A stretch of 64,000 nt of DNA, taken from assembly GCF_026262505.1 (NCBI RefSeq), contig NC_067207.1, positions 16,398,082 through 16,462,081 on the forward strand. Direction: 5' to 3'. The position numbers and the translations under genes were made by a program. Origin of the DNA: Trichomonas vaginalis G3 (Eukaryota > Parabasalia > Trichomonadida > Trichomonadidae). Below, piece by piece: positions 11,282 through 22,268 of the stretch (position 1 is its first letter; each line of letters begins with the position of its first letter). The notes beneath the pieces are model-generated. The model ran no database searches. It saw only the letters and a program-made list of their open reading frames with translations, and was not told where the DNA came from.

Positions 11282-12294
11282 TTACCCAAGCCTGTTGATT
11301 TGTTGTGAAAGTGTGTGAATGATTTCCTCCCGGTTCAGTTGGTCGAAAAATTTTTTTGCTGCATTGTTATAAGATGGAGATAAAACATCATTGCCAGCTT
11401 TATATTCTGAGTGTATAATGGGTGGTCTCTTAATGATGGCTATGGTCGCCAGAAAAGTTTGTCGTTCCTGTATGAGTGTGCGGTGGAAGGTTTGCTTCTT
11501 TAATTTTCTTCGAACCTCCTGTTTGCTTTGAATATCTAGCACAGTATAAGAATTTATCTACAATCTGCTTCCACGTACCAAAACCAACTGTTGTGATTTG
11601 TTGAGTTCATTGACGTATAAATAGAACCAACAGGATATAATGTTTGAAGTATTTCATTTTTCATGCTTGTAATCACATCATTTACTTCCGACTTCTTTGC
11701 ATAATTTTCATCAACATAAGTTTTATCTGCTTTAAGGTCTAAACATCCTGAAACCCATCCTGTATCAGCTTTAACTTTAAAAGTCTCCGATGTCCATTCA
11801 TGATACCATTCAACCTTTTCTTTTAATTTCATTATCTTTTTCATCAACATAAGTTTTATCTGCTTTAAGGTCTAAACATCCTGAAACCCATCCTGTATCA
11901 GCTTTAACTTTAAAAGTCTCCGATGTCCATTCATGATACCATTCAACCTTTTCTTTAATTTCATTATCTTTTCATCAACATAAACCAAATTTGCCTTCTT
12001 ATTTAATTCACTATCCACATATTCCTTATCCCCCTTCTTCATTATGTCGTTTAGGAAACCTTCTATGAATTCCTCATTTAAATTAAATCTTCCAATCTTC
12101 AAAACTTTAGGAAATGCATTTAATGCGTAATATCTCTGTTCTTCTGGTGGAATTGATGTTATATCATCCGTTATTCCTTTAATTTTTGAATTCATAAATA
12201 AAATTTCTTTTATATTTGATATCACTGCACCACCTTTGCAAACGAATTCGAAATGGTCATTTTTCAATACTATCTCCAAATCTCCATATTTCAA
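11282..12294 (-). pseudogene. Polinton fiber-like protein with YPVGSIY motif, broken
   Basis: The minus-strand region has repeated short helices (KTYVDENYAKKSEVNDVI) followed by LYPVGSIYTSMNSTN. That motif is widespread in phage and virus fiber and tail-collar proteins, where a trimeric stalk ends in a head domain. The distal part (11282-11542) is a poorly preserved continuation. A direct duplication of roughly 117 bases lies within the gene. The likely role is a virion surface fiber. The gene is broken, with a few breaks. Confidence 0.55.
11728..11960. repeat. Direct duplication within the fiber-like region
   Basis: The stretch beginning CATCAACATAAGTTTTATCT occurs at about 11728 and again at about 11843, with a near-identical continuation of more than 100 bases. 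Confidence 0.75.
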
Positions 12295-12420
12295 CCTTTG
12301 CGTTTGTTCTGCCGTCTTTGAATTATATGCATATATGGCGTATGTAATGGTCTGAAGACCTGGGCGCTTTGCGCCTTAAGTTGCTGTTGTTTAATCATTT
12401 ATTACGATTTAAAAATAAAT

Positions 12421-13128
12421 ATTTAATCCGTTATCTCATCAGCTATTTTCTCTATTTGAAATTGCCATAATATTTCATTCATAAATTCTAAATCACAATC
12501 AAATAGGTCAGTTATTCTAAATTTAATATTTGATAAATCTTTTGAATGAAGAATAAATGAATTCCCGGATAATTGAAACGGATATGATAAAGAAAATGTG
12601 TTTAAGTTGATGGATAAAATGTTTTGTATTGATGGGTAAGAGTTAGGTCTAATGTTTGATGTGAAAATCTCATTGGGGTATTAACTTTATCACATTTGAT
12701 TAAAATGAAATTGGAACCAGTGTCAAATAAAAACATCCCCAACATCTTTTTCAAAATTTAATATCCCAACAATGAACGAAGATGAGGAGTACAAAATTTA
12801 ATTTTCAGCGGAATTTAATAAGGTTATTTATTTCATCAAGTTCAAAAAGTTTATCGGGTTTTGATTTAAAATTTTCTTCATACCATACGATAAATGATTC
12901 ATTTAAATAACTTAAAATCATGTTAATATCCCATTTCGCTATCACATTATTTATATACATATCATACGTTTTTTCAAGGTCATCTTTAATAAATGATATA
13001 TAATCTGAAGGGTCTAAAAGAATGGGATTAAATTTACCACTCACAGAAACGAGAGTAACATTATAAATTCCGCTAACTGTTAAATTTAATTCACAGCTAT
13101 TATTCGAAATAATATTGATAATTGACAT
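12421..13128 (-). pseudogene. Polinton proteins, unassigned
   Basis: The clearest frame is 12805-13128 (107 residues, starting MSIINIISNNSCELNLTVSG). It has alternating beta-type residues and could be a small jelly-roll or minor structural protein, though nothing decides this. The rest of the stretch is a decayed frame of the same strand. Confidence 0.35.
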
Positions 13129-13271
13129 TTTTATTACGATTAAAAATATGGTAAAGCGTTATTTTCCAGTGATAAATAAAACTAGAATAAGATTACCTCA
13201 AGAATTCATAAATTCAAAATAAGAAATTCATTCATGTTATAAATTTTAGTGTTTTCAGAAAATATGAGTCA

Positions 13272-13535
13272 GTGTCATATTCATCAACAGGTTATATTTC
13301 ACTTCATTCAAATTTAGTTCAATCAAACCCATATAATGACCATTTCATAAGATTTTCAGATGGTATTAAAAATGTAATTGATAGATTAAAATATGAACAG
13401 ATTGACAATATCGAATTTTTGGAATTTTGGTTTAAATATCCCGATGGAAAAAAGATTGAAGTTAAAGATAAAGCTGATACTATAACAAAAACAATTACAA
13501 TGACCGATCCGGATAGTGGGAACAAAAAGAAATAA
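13272..13535 (+). pseudogene. Polinton small frame, plus strand
   Basis: 87 residues starting MSYSSTGYISLHSNLVQSNP, on the strand opposite to its neighbours. No family is recognised. It may be a structural accessory protein. Confidence 0.3.
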
Positions 13536-13619
13536 AACAAACGATAGAAACTGGTGAAAGGTCAATTATTATTGATTATGATTCAAAGGATTATTATTCG
13601 ATAATGTTAATGCTTGAAT

Positions 13620-14286
13620 ATTAAATAGCCTTAACAAAGAATTTTTCAAGTGATATTTTATATTCATCAACTATTTTATTATAAATATCATTATATGTTA
13701 AATGAAGTTCAGTTGTTGTTCCGTTCTTTGATATCTTAATTGTGCTAATATCCTTTATAGGATTTATTTTTGCAACTGTTCCGCAGCATGAAACCTCATC
13801 ATCTATGAAAAATTGAATCTTAACGTCTGAATCTTGAACATCACAAAGAATGGCGATAATGTGAATTAATGATTCATAAGGTAAAATAATTAAACCGGAT
13901 TGTCAATTAAATTTATTATTGAATCATAATTATTAATTATTATATCACGGTAAATTTTCATTAATTCAGAATTAATGTCTATTTTATATGGGTTCTCGAT
14001 GTTTGATGAAAGAGTGGGGGTATGTTGGATAAGTGGGAATTTCAACAGGTTCTTTACCGGGTTCAGATAAAATGATTGGGTCTCCATCTTCTTTATTTTG
14101 CTCCTCCTCCTTTTTCGGTAAGTCACGAGTTAATAAATTTGGTTGAGTTGCTGACCTTGTTAATTCAGGGCTAACATTAACTTTAACATTTTGAATAATT
14201 CGTGATTTATCATCATTTACGTTATAACCAACCGTAATCTCTGCTTTTGCGTTAGTGTTCTTTTGACTAGTGAAACGTCTTCTCAT
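13620..14286 (-). pseudogene. Polinton proteins between capsid and fiber blocks, unassigned
   Basis: Minus-strand frames, best seen at 13984-14286 (MRRRFTSQKNTNAKAEITVG, basic N-terminus and acidic middle). A basic head followed by a low-complexity tail would suit a core or DNA-binding virion protein, but this is only an inference. The region is broken. Confidence 0.3.
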
Positions 14287-14344
14287 TTATATTCGAATAA
14301 AAAAATATATTTAAACTTTTATTTTGCTGGAAGTTTTGAATCTA

Positions 14345-15140
14345 TTATTCCCTGTATTTGTTCTTGAAGTTGATTTTTAGCTGTTCATTGTAATTAATAG
14401 ACCTAATATATTCATTAATTGCATTCTTATAATCATCTGATTTCTCAAATTTTCTTTTATCTGATTCCTTAACTAAATCATAAGTTAAACCTCGTTGCTG
14501 ATATAATGGTTTCTTAATTAAATCTTTGAATGCTTGAGATAAAGCACCTGATGCAATTCTTGCTACTATAATTGGTTGGAATTGATGTTTAAGTTCATCT
14601 TTAACATTTGCGAAAACTGGATCGAATAAAGCAACTTTAAAGAATTTCTTAGCTGAAATTTCAGGTCTAATATTTGCATATTGACCATCAAACTGGTTAG
14701 AATTGTGGTAATCCATCCGGTCCCTCTTCAATAGCATTTAATTCTTCATTGAAATAAGAATATGGATTATAACGGTATGAATTAATTGGACCATTTTCAC
14801 CTTCTCCAATGTATTGTTTAACAGCTTTTCCATTTTCATCAAATTGCATAGGATAACGTTCATTATATGCTTTACGTTTAGGATAATCAGTTATAGTTAA
14901 TTTGTAACCATTTATGACTTTAATATTACCTTGACCATCAGTAACGAAAACTTCATTTATACCATCAGGTTTTCCATTTGGACCCGTAATGTCTGCTTCG
15001 TGTGCTTCCCAATTTGGACCTTGACGTTTGGCATATGCTTGAGCTTCTGGTAATGTTAAAACGTTTCTCATTTGTTTAACATCTTTTTGAAGACCAGCAA
15101 CAATATGAACTAATTCTTTCATTCCATCAGGAACTTTCAT
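14345..15140 (-). pseudogene. Polinton minor structural protein, unassigned
   Basis: Two overlapping minus-strand frames (14697-15140 and 14345-14737) between the ATPase and the small-protein block. The N-terminal part holds [20 protein letters not shown], likely helical. The remainder is hydrophilic and helical. Position among virion genes suggests a minor capsid or penton-associated protein. No motif proves it. Confidence 0.35.
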
Positions 15141-15254
15141 AGTTCTATTATATGCACCCTTTTGTTTGTTCCTTGTTTTAATGGAACCTGTAGAAGATTT
15201 GCCATTTCTGTCATGTTTAATTATAAATAAAAAATAAAAATTAATTATAAAAAG

Positions 15255-16015
15255 TTAATCAAATTTAACACTTCCTTTATTTAAATCAACTATTATTTTT
15301 CCATGTTCACCTAATTGCTGATATTGTGTGTAAAGTTCATTAATGCTCATTGGTAAATTCACTTGATAAAGCATAACGTTCAACTGTTGACGACTAAACC
15401 CACTGAAAATGAAAAGTGTTGATAGATTTGATTTAATGTTTGTGCTTAATGCTTTGAAATATTGAACAGCCATAAAGAATGAACACTGAATGTGTCGACA
15501 TTGAGTTAATAACTGATTAAAATATGATTTCTCATTTGTTATTAGTTTTGATTTCACTGCATCATCTAGAAAAATGAGTGAATGCAAAAATTCTCTATCA
15601 AAATTTGAAATAGAAAGTGTTTCAAATAATTCATCCCGTTGTTTATCAATAATTTTATCCTCTAATCCTTGCTTCTTGATTGTATTATATAATTCTTTAT
15701 ACATTAAAAAGTTTTTTAAATAATCTTCTGCTTCTTCTTGTGATAAATAAATAATTGGAATTTTGATTAAATGCTTTAAAGATTCAAATGTATCATCTGA
15801 AGGTGAACCTGAACGGTTGATATAAATTAACACATGTGAATAGGGGAAGTGTTAGCAATAATGATAATTTGTTTTAATATCGTTAATGTTTTACCTTTAT
15901 TCTGTTTACCAATTGCTGCAGTGATTGAATTTAAGTAACATTCAGAATATGGAATTTTCATTAATTTTTCCTTAGATAGAGCATTTCTATTATCACTCAA
16001 TGCTTCATTAATCAT
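15255..16015 (-). pseudogene. Polinton packaging ATPase, broken
   Basis: FtsK/HerA-type genome-packaging ATPase of the adenovirus/Polinton lineage. The N-terminal part carries a Walker A motif, IGKQNKGKT. The following part has a Walker B-like HSLIFLDDAV and a downstream FFMAVQYFKALS that resembles the sensor segment of this family. Its position next to the major capsid gene is typical. It is broken at least once. Confidence 0.7.
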
Positions 16016-16102
16016 ATCATCTACGTATGTATTATATACTCCGCTAATTCTTCATAAGGTGGATGAATTTAAATCCATTTAATCAAAAATAAATTTATAA
16101 TT

Positions 16103-17738
16103 TTAAACATTTCTATTCATCAATATTTCATCATATGAACTTCTATACTGTGGTGGTGTACCTGTTGGATGATATTTCAAACCTTCGTCCGGTGTCCATG
16201 TCCAATATGTAGTCCTAGTAAACCAAACCTGAGGAGGATTTGTCACCTTTGAACAGTAAGTGTCATTTTCACCCTGAATGATTGGATAAGCTTTCACTTG
16301 TACTGTAACTTGTGAGTTGAAAGTTTCTAATCCATCAAAGAATATACCCGCTCCATCACGTTGAACTGGAATAGTGCATAAGAATGAAGTTTGGTCTTTC
16401 CATGTTCTAGCTAATGGGTGCCATCATCTGCATTCATGGTCTAGTTAATGAGTCCTCGTATTCTTCTGTGCATTCATTCACTCCATCTAAATCAGAAGCT
16501 TGAAGCATACGTGTAAAGAATATGTCGCCCACTGTGGTCATCGCTTGATCGGGAAGTTTCTGGAATCTATAGTGACCTGAAGACCTCGAAGCATTGGATT
16601 TTCTAAAACGTTCTTTGCATTGCATTCTTCGGAAATGTTAACACAACATCTGTAACATTATGAAGAGCGTATGAGAAATCTGAGCTAATACCTTCAGGAG
16701 TGATGCAACCTCCATTTAGTGAACGAACGTCAATATGTTGAGCTGGAATCATGAATGGATCTTCCTTACTAAATAAACGTGGTATTGCTTTAACTGATTC
16801 TTCAATTAAACCGTATCCTGGTGTAATGCATTTATCCTCTAAAACTTCCATCTTTGTGCATGAAATAATAACGTCATCAACTGTTGCCTCAGCAATGTAG
16901 CGGCTAAGCTTGTAATTAATTTGGTAGGAAGTCCGATTTGTTGGAATTTGCGATCATATTTATAAACATGATTCATAATCTTTTCATAATTTTCATCAGT
17001 TATCTTTTCATAAACGTAATTTTGTAAATCAGCAACTCTTAACGGGTCAACCTGACAAAATACTAAAGTATCCCTGAAAACATAATATTTAAGAATGATA
17101 TCACCAAATGATTTAGGATAATCATCGAACGCCTGAAATGCTAACAAATCATTTACCGGAATAATCATATCAAAAGTGACATCAACTTCTTCATTTGCTT
17201 TCTTGAAAACTTCTGAAGGGTCAATATATTTACCACATACTGAGTTATCATATTTTTGAACATTATTATATAACGAATGAACAAACTTTTTAACTTTCCT
17301 TTCTGATTTTGGTTTATATGTTGCAAATGCGAAAGATTCACGGGCGCAATCCATCTGAAGATAACCGGCATCACCTCTTTCGGTTTCTACTTCTAATTGT
17401 TTAAAGCTTTGATTTGATGATTTGTAACCAACGAATAAACGCATGCATTTAAAAGCGGCATCACATGTGAAAGCTTTATTTGAAACTAGAGTTGCTTTAA
17501 CTTTGCGTTTAATATATGTGTCACCTAATTGGTTCACATCATGAGCCGGATTTGTAATTCTTAAATGAGTTTGTTTATCATCAAAATATGGAGCATCAGA
17601 GTCATAGCATGAACTTTCAAGTTCTCTATAATATCTTCTACCGTCATTCTTTGCGAATATTTCATTTATCTTTTCGAATGAATGAAACACATTTCCATTA
17701 ATCGGTTTAGTGTTTGGCACCAAATAGTTAGTCGTCAT
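16103..17738 (-). pseudogene. Polinton major capsid protein, broken
   Basis: Candidate double-jelly-roll major capsid protein. The N-terminal frame starts MTTNYLVPNTKPINGNVFHS and contains beta-rich segments such as FDMIIPVNDLLAF and KYYVFRDTLVFCQVDP that resemble Polinton capsid strands. The distal part continues to about 16103. Length (well over 500 codons) and position beside the ATPase fit. A few breaks are present. The assignment is by context and strand pattern rather than a diagnostic motif. Confidence 0.6.
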
Positions 17739-17807
17739 TTATTAATAAATAAAAAATCAAAATTAAAAGATGAAAATGAATTTTTAATTTTAATGAAATA
17801 ATCAACT

Positions 17808-18021
17808 ATGGCTGCAGGTATATTTAAGAAACTGTGGATAAAGTAAAAAGAGGAGCGAGTAAAGTTTGGGAAACATTGAAGAAGGAGCAAATTGGATATT
17901 TAAGAATAAAGAAGCAATTAGTGACGTTGCTGAATCAATAACACCAAAAGCTGCCCCAATAAGAGAAGTTTTAAATAAAGGAGAAAAAGTTTATCAAAGA
18001 CTACAACCGATACTAAGATAA
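17808..18021 (+). pseudogene. Polinton pVI-like small protein, plus-strand copy
   Basis: Begins MAAGIFKKLW, close to the start of the mirror gene at 18282 on the other strand. It looks like a diverged and broken duplicate of that gene. Confidence 0.4.
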
Positions 18022-18045
18022 AAATAATATTTATTTATTTTTCCA

Positions 18046-18282
18046 CTATCTACCTCCTATTTTATTAAGTATTCCTTCAGCTATTCCACCAATTGCGTTA
18101 CCTGCTTGTGCTCCCATCGCCGGATTACCTGCTTTAGTACCTAATACTCCACCTATGATAGTTCCTGCCGTTTTCGCTACTGGTGCCAAAAAGTTTGCAA
18201 TGGGTTTAATAATCTTTTTATGAACCCAACCCGCAGCTTTCTTAATTCCATCCCATAATTTTTTAAAGAATCCTGCCGCCAT
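18046..18282 (-). pseudogene. Polinton pVI-like membrane-active protein
   Basis: The preferred start at 18282 gives a 78-residue protein, MAAGFFKKLWDGIKKAAGWV and on. An amphipathic basic head is followed by a glycine/alanine-rich, glycine-zipper-like hydrophobic tail (TIIGGVLGTKAG, NAIGGIAEG). This resembles adenovirus pVI/pX-type and other small Polinton virion proteins that disrupt membranes. The frame looks open, but the element as a whole is a fossil. Confidence 0.5.
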
Positions 18283-18359
18283 TTCTGATTTAATATTAAT
18301 TAAAAAAATATATTTCATCACTTATATTCTAATTTTTATTTAATGATAAATGAAACCGA

Positions 18360-19200
18360 TTTTAAAAATAAATGAAACAGAGGAGGAAGAAAAAATGAAA
18401 GTGAAAATGTTCAACAAAAAATAAACGTTGTTAAACCAATTACTGAAATAAAAATTTTTTCATCTGTTGAAGAATTTAATGACTATTATGCTAATAATAA
18501 AAAATTATTTGAAGAATTGACAACATGTAAATTGAATAAAAATGTTTAAAGTTGATGGATTCAAAATTTCAAAAATAAAGGGGGTGGTTAGTTTGAAATC
18601 TATTCCTCAATCAAGAATCACCTCATTAATGAAAATAGATGATTAACAAAAAGAATAGAAGAGATTGAAGAAAGAATGAATCAAATAATTGATTTCATAA
18701 ATTCAAATAATCATTAGTTTCTTAAAGTTCAATGTTGAACTCATCAAATTCTTCTTCATCATTACCATTACCTTTAGCGAGTTTATTTACTCTTTCAACT
18801 CTATCTTTTGATAGTCTTGCGTTTAATTTTTCTGAAGTTTTTCGTTACCAAGTTCTAAAATTTTACATGGATGATATTTAAACCCGTTAAATTCTTTTTC
18901 CTCAGTTTTAATCATTAATCTACAAAGAACTTTAGTGAGGTGGTTTTGTTGTTTAAACCATTTATCCTTAATATTTGTTATAAATTCAATATCCGAATTA
19001 ATTCCCAAATTTTGAATTTTCGATTAATTTACCATCAAATGCAAAAGCAATAGGTTAATATTAAACTTACCTTTATAAAATAAACTTTGTATGTAATCAT
19101 CAAAATAAACGTCTACTTGTTTAACTGGGTGAGAATTGGTGAAAGTTTATCCATTAATTGATTCACAGTCACGAATTTGATTCACTCATTTCATACAAAA
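18360..19200. pseudogene. Polinton right-hand region, decayed small frames
   Basis: Short plus-strand remnants (18360-18715) with lysine- and glutamate-rich helical content, and a minus-strand frame at 18823-19008. None is recognised. The region is broken. Confidence 0.3.
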
Positions 19201-19536
19201 TAAAAAAATAAATTATTCAAAAATGTAAGACATGAATTTTAAAGTTTATTTTTTAAAAAGTTTTTTATTTTATTCATGAAAATAATATTTCTAATTTCTT
19301 TTACTCTCTCGGATACTAGATTTAAAGAATTCAGAACATTCCCATAATCTCCTAAATGTTTTCTTATCCCTAACGTGTGCCATTATTATATGAAACTGAA
19401 TAAACTTTATCTTTATCTTTACACCTTTCATCACTTCCAATATATTTATATCTCAGTTTTGATTTAGCATTTTCATATTCATTAGCGTTTAATAATTCAC
19501 AGTCTTCCTTTTTAAATTGAGTTTAAGATATCAGGA

Positions 19537-19851
19537 TTAATACTCTACTTTATATGCTCCTAACTTAGTTCTAAAGGTTTTTCTACAAAATTTAGGAATT
19601 CCATCCTCTTTAATGTCATCAATGATTTCCATTTCATTATTTTCAATTTCTTCTTCTCGTTTATGAGGTCTTTGATTATGACTCCATTGATTCCATGAAA
19701 TTAAATATTCTTTATCATTATATTTATACCTCATTAGCTTATTTTGGCTTTCATATTCATTTAATAATTCACAATCTTCATTTTTAAATTGAAGTTTAAC
19801 CCATTCAGAATTTAAACAATGTTTAATTAATCGCGGAATATCTGACATCAT
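19537..19851 (-). pseudogene. Polinton terminal-repeat protein, unassigned
   Basis: 104 residues starting MMSDIPRLIKHCLNSEWVKL. The start lies within the right terminal repeat, so a matching but shortened start exists at the left end (3131-3255). It ends in a lysine-rich tail. Function unknown. Confidence 0.4.
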
Positions 19852-20003
19852 CTATATATAGCTTCTTTTATAAAAGATAAAAAAATAAATTATTTTAAAA
19901 TTAATGTTAATTTTTTAATGATTTATAAATAAATATATTTTAATGCATCGTCTATATATAGATGTAACAAAAAAAGTCACACAACCCTTCATATCCTACT
20001 ACT
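19802..20003 (-). repeat. Polinton right terminal inverted repeat
   Basis: Inverse of 2982-3181. It ends CCTACTACT directly before the duplicated TATAGT at 20004-20009. Confidence 0.85.
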
Positions 20004-20052
20004 TATAGTCCACTAAAAATTTTTAAGTTTTGACAATGAAAATAAGCTCTGT

Positions 20053-20998
20053 TGTTGCATGCTAAGTTCGGTCAACGATAGAAATTGAGTGTAAATTAAT
20101 CGTCGAGGAAGTACGATTATGTAAAGTAAAAAAATGTTGTGGGATTTTTAATATTATATATTATTTTATAATAAATTTTTTGAGTCATTTTAAGAAGCAC
20201 ATATAATTTTTTGAATTTAAAAATTAAAGTAATGTCAAACGAATTTATCACTTAATTTAATACTCAGATTTCTTAAAATTAATGAAAAAAGGTTTTCTGA
20301 GAACTTTTGAGAATGGTTTTCAAATTCCATTATTGAAAATATATAGGTATTGTATGAAATTCAAACTCTATATTTATTAAAATTCTAAATTTTTAATAAA
20401 ATAACTTTTCAGAGGAATATGATTTTGAATGGTTGATTAATAAGTATAAAAATGTCTACGATTTTAAGGAGGGAATTGTTCCTTATGAGGTATACATCAT
20501 AACTATATACTTCATAAGGAACAATTCCCTCTTGATAGCTGGGAAACTTTCTCTGAATAACTTATCATTTGGAGAAAGTTCCCCAGCTATCTATTAGGAA
20601 CTAAAGGCTATGAGGCACTAATATATAATCAGTGCCTCATAGCCTTTAGTTTCCTATTAAAAACGAGAAAACTTGTTCGAAATGATAAACAATTTCGAAC
20701 AAGTTTTCTCATTTTAAGGAGGGAATTGTTCCTTATGAGGTATACATCATAACTATATACCTCATAAGGAACAATTCCCTCTTGATATCCTGGATATTTT
20801 TGAATATATTTTTTTAATTAAAGTTCTCAAAAGTATTATCAAAAGTGATTTTTTAAAAATATCTCCAATTAATTAACTAATTAAAAGTATTATATTTTTA
20901 AAATTAAATGGTTTTTCAATTTTTTTGAAGGAATTGAGATACTTCCCACGACAATAAAATTGAGAGGTTTACATTATGACTGATCTTAGCATGCAACA
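20053..20998 (+). mobile_element. Hairpin-chain element H1
   Basis: 946 bases with ends TGTTGCATGCTAAG and CTTAGCATGCAACA. CTGT is duplicated at 20049-20052 and 20999-21002. The inverse copy H2 (27701-28646) has exactly the same length and, where compared, nearly the same sequence. The core 20469-20781 is a run of five hairpins. No frame of useful length is present, so it is non-autonomous. TGT ends and a 4-bp duplication resemble Ginger-type integrase transposons, which is an inference. Confidence 0.85.
20469..20781. repeat. Chain of five near-perfect hairpins in H1
   Basis: Hairpins lie at about 20469-20531 (arms GAGGGAATTGTTCCTTATGA), 20534-20591 (GATAGCTGGG), 20594-20656 (AACTAAAGGCTATGAGGCAC), 20665-20710 (GAGAAAACTTGTTCGAAAT) and 20719-20781 (repeat of the first). 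Spacers between hairpins are only 2-10 bases. Loops are about 8-18 bases and AT-rich. Confidence 0.9.
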
Positions 20999-21002
20999 CT
21001 GT

Positions 21003-22234
21003 GACCATGTAAATATATATCTATGCAAAACGAGAGGTTATGCCATAATTTTTTTTAGTTATCAAATTTTCCTTTTTTTGAGAGAAGTCTCTCAATAATT
21101 TGAGAAGAATCTTTGATATAAAGAGATACACATTTGTAGAACGAAGTAAGTGTTTTCCAAACATTTTATATGTTCATCCTGTATAACAATATAAAGCTGC
21201 ATAGTGCCATCTTGTGCGTTTGCTATTTTATGTACTTTTCATTGAGATAATCCCTCTTCTCGGGTGATTTTAACAGTCAACTCAATTTTAAAATAAAGAT
21301 TTCATCAAAATGATTTCGAAATTCGGATATTGATTATATAAATAGCACTGTTAACATATTTTGGATGAGTAAAAAATACCTTGTTTTGTATGCATTTAGT
21401 ACACCTTTATTTTTGATTAAAACTATAAAATTTTTATTCCTTATATAATAAATAGTATATGTTACATAAACATGAAATTCAATAGCATTCAATTTTGGAT
21501 TTTTTAGATTTGGTAAATTTTAGAAGAAATAAAATCAGCAATCAAAATAAAGAAACTTTTTTTGTATCTTCTATGATTACCTTTTGGTACTAAATTTTGC
21601 ATTAATAAGTAAATTATCTGTATTATTCTGTGAGCACAAGCCCTCAGTTATGCTGGTAGTGAATGATGAATCGTCATTTTGCGAAGAGAACGCAATTATT
21701 AAGGTAATTTTGAGAATTGTCTTGAATTATTTAAAATTAAAGTTAATTGAATAGGTAGGATAACTAGCCTTTGCTAAATTTGTATAATTTGACCTTATTC
21801 TAGTTGGATCTGAGAATATTTTGCTGAAATAATAAATTATATCGCCGATTTATGAAAATTTCTCTGATGGGACCGACTCGCTGAAACGTATTAGTGTTAA
21901 TGGTAACTTGTCTGAATTTTTTTTTTTCGAAATCCAAAAAATCACAAACAAAAGCATCAAAATTAGATTTGCATTTAAGGTTTTCATTTTTTTTTGGAAA
22001 ATAAAAATATTTTTTCCCCAATAAAGTTTATTTTTACTTTTGAGAGGAATAGAAACGTTATTTTGGAATTTTGAAACGACAGAAATGTTCCATTTTTAAT
22101 GTAGATTCTAAAATGGGGTCAAATTTTTGATTGAACCGTTATCCATTGAAAAACCTCGATTTTAAAATGTTATTCCAAAATATTCATCTAATGATATAGT
22201 ATATATTTATTAATTATTACTTTTTATTCAATTT
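21003..22234. other. K1 left interior, non-coding
   Basis: The end of the K1 left terminal repeat (to about 21050) and AT-rich sequence before the transposase promoter. Short frames here show no recognisable protein. Confidence 0.5.
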
Positions 22235-22257
22235 TCACTTTTGGCGGGATTTCATTT
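22235..22257 (+). promoter_or_regulatory. Inr-like sites ahead of the K1 transposase
   Basis: TCACTT at 22235-22240 and TCATTT at 22252-22257 both fit TCAYTW. They lie 34 and 17 bases before the ATG at 22269. The second has the spacing usual for Trichomonas genes. Confidence 0.45.
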
Positions 22258-22268
22258 TTTTTTGTTGT

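Larger units (their letters stand above)
2982..20003. mobile_element. Polinton/Maverick, fossil
   Basis: About 17.0 kb, with inverted repeats of at least 200 bases starting AGTAGG, AG...CT termini and a 6-bp duplication. Parts in order: small acidic protein, zinc-motif protein plus protein-primed family B DNA polymerase, integrase, fiber-like protein, several unassigned proteins, packaging ATPase, major capsid protein and pVI-like membrane-active proteins. The left half is coded mainly on the plus strand and the capsid half on the minus strand, as usual for the family. It is a broken copy with well over a dozen breaks spread over most genes, so it is an old insertion. The fold-back element X-1 landed in its left part later. 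Confidence 0.92.
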
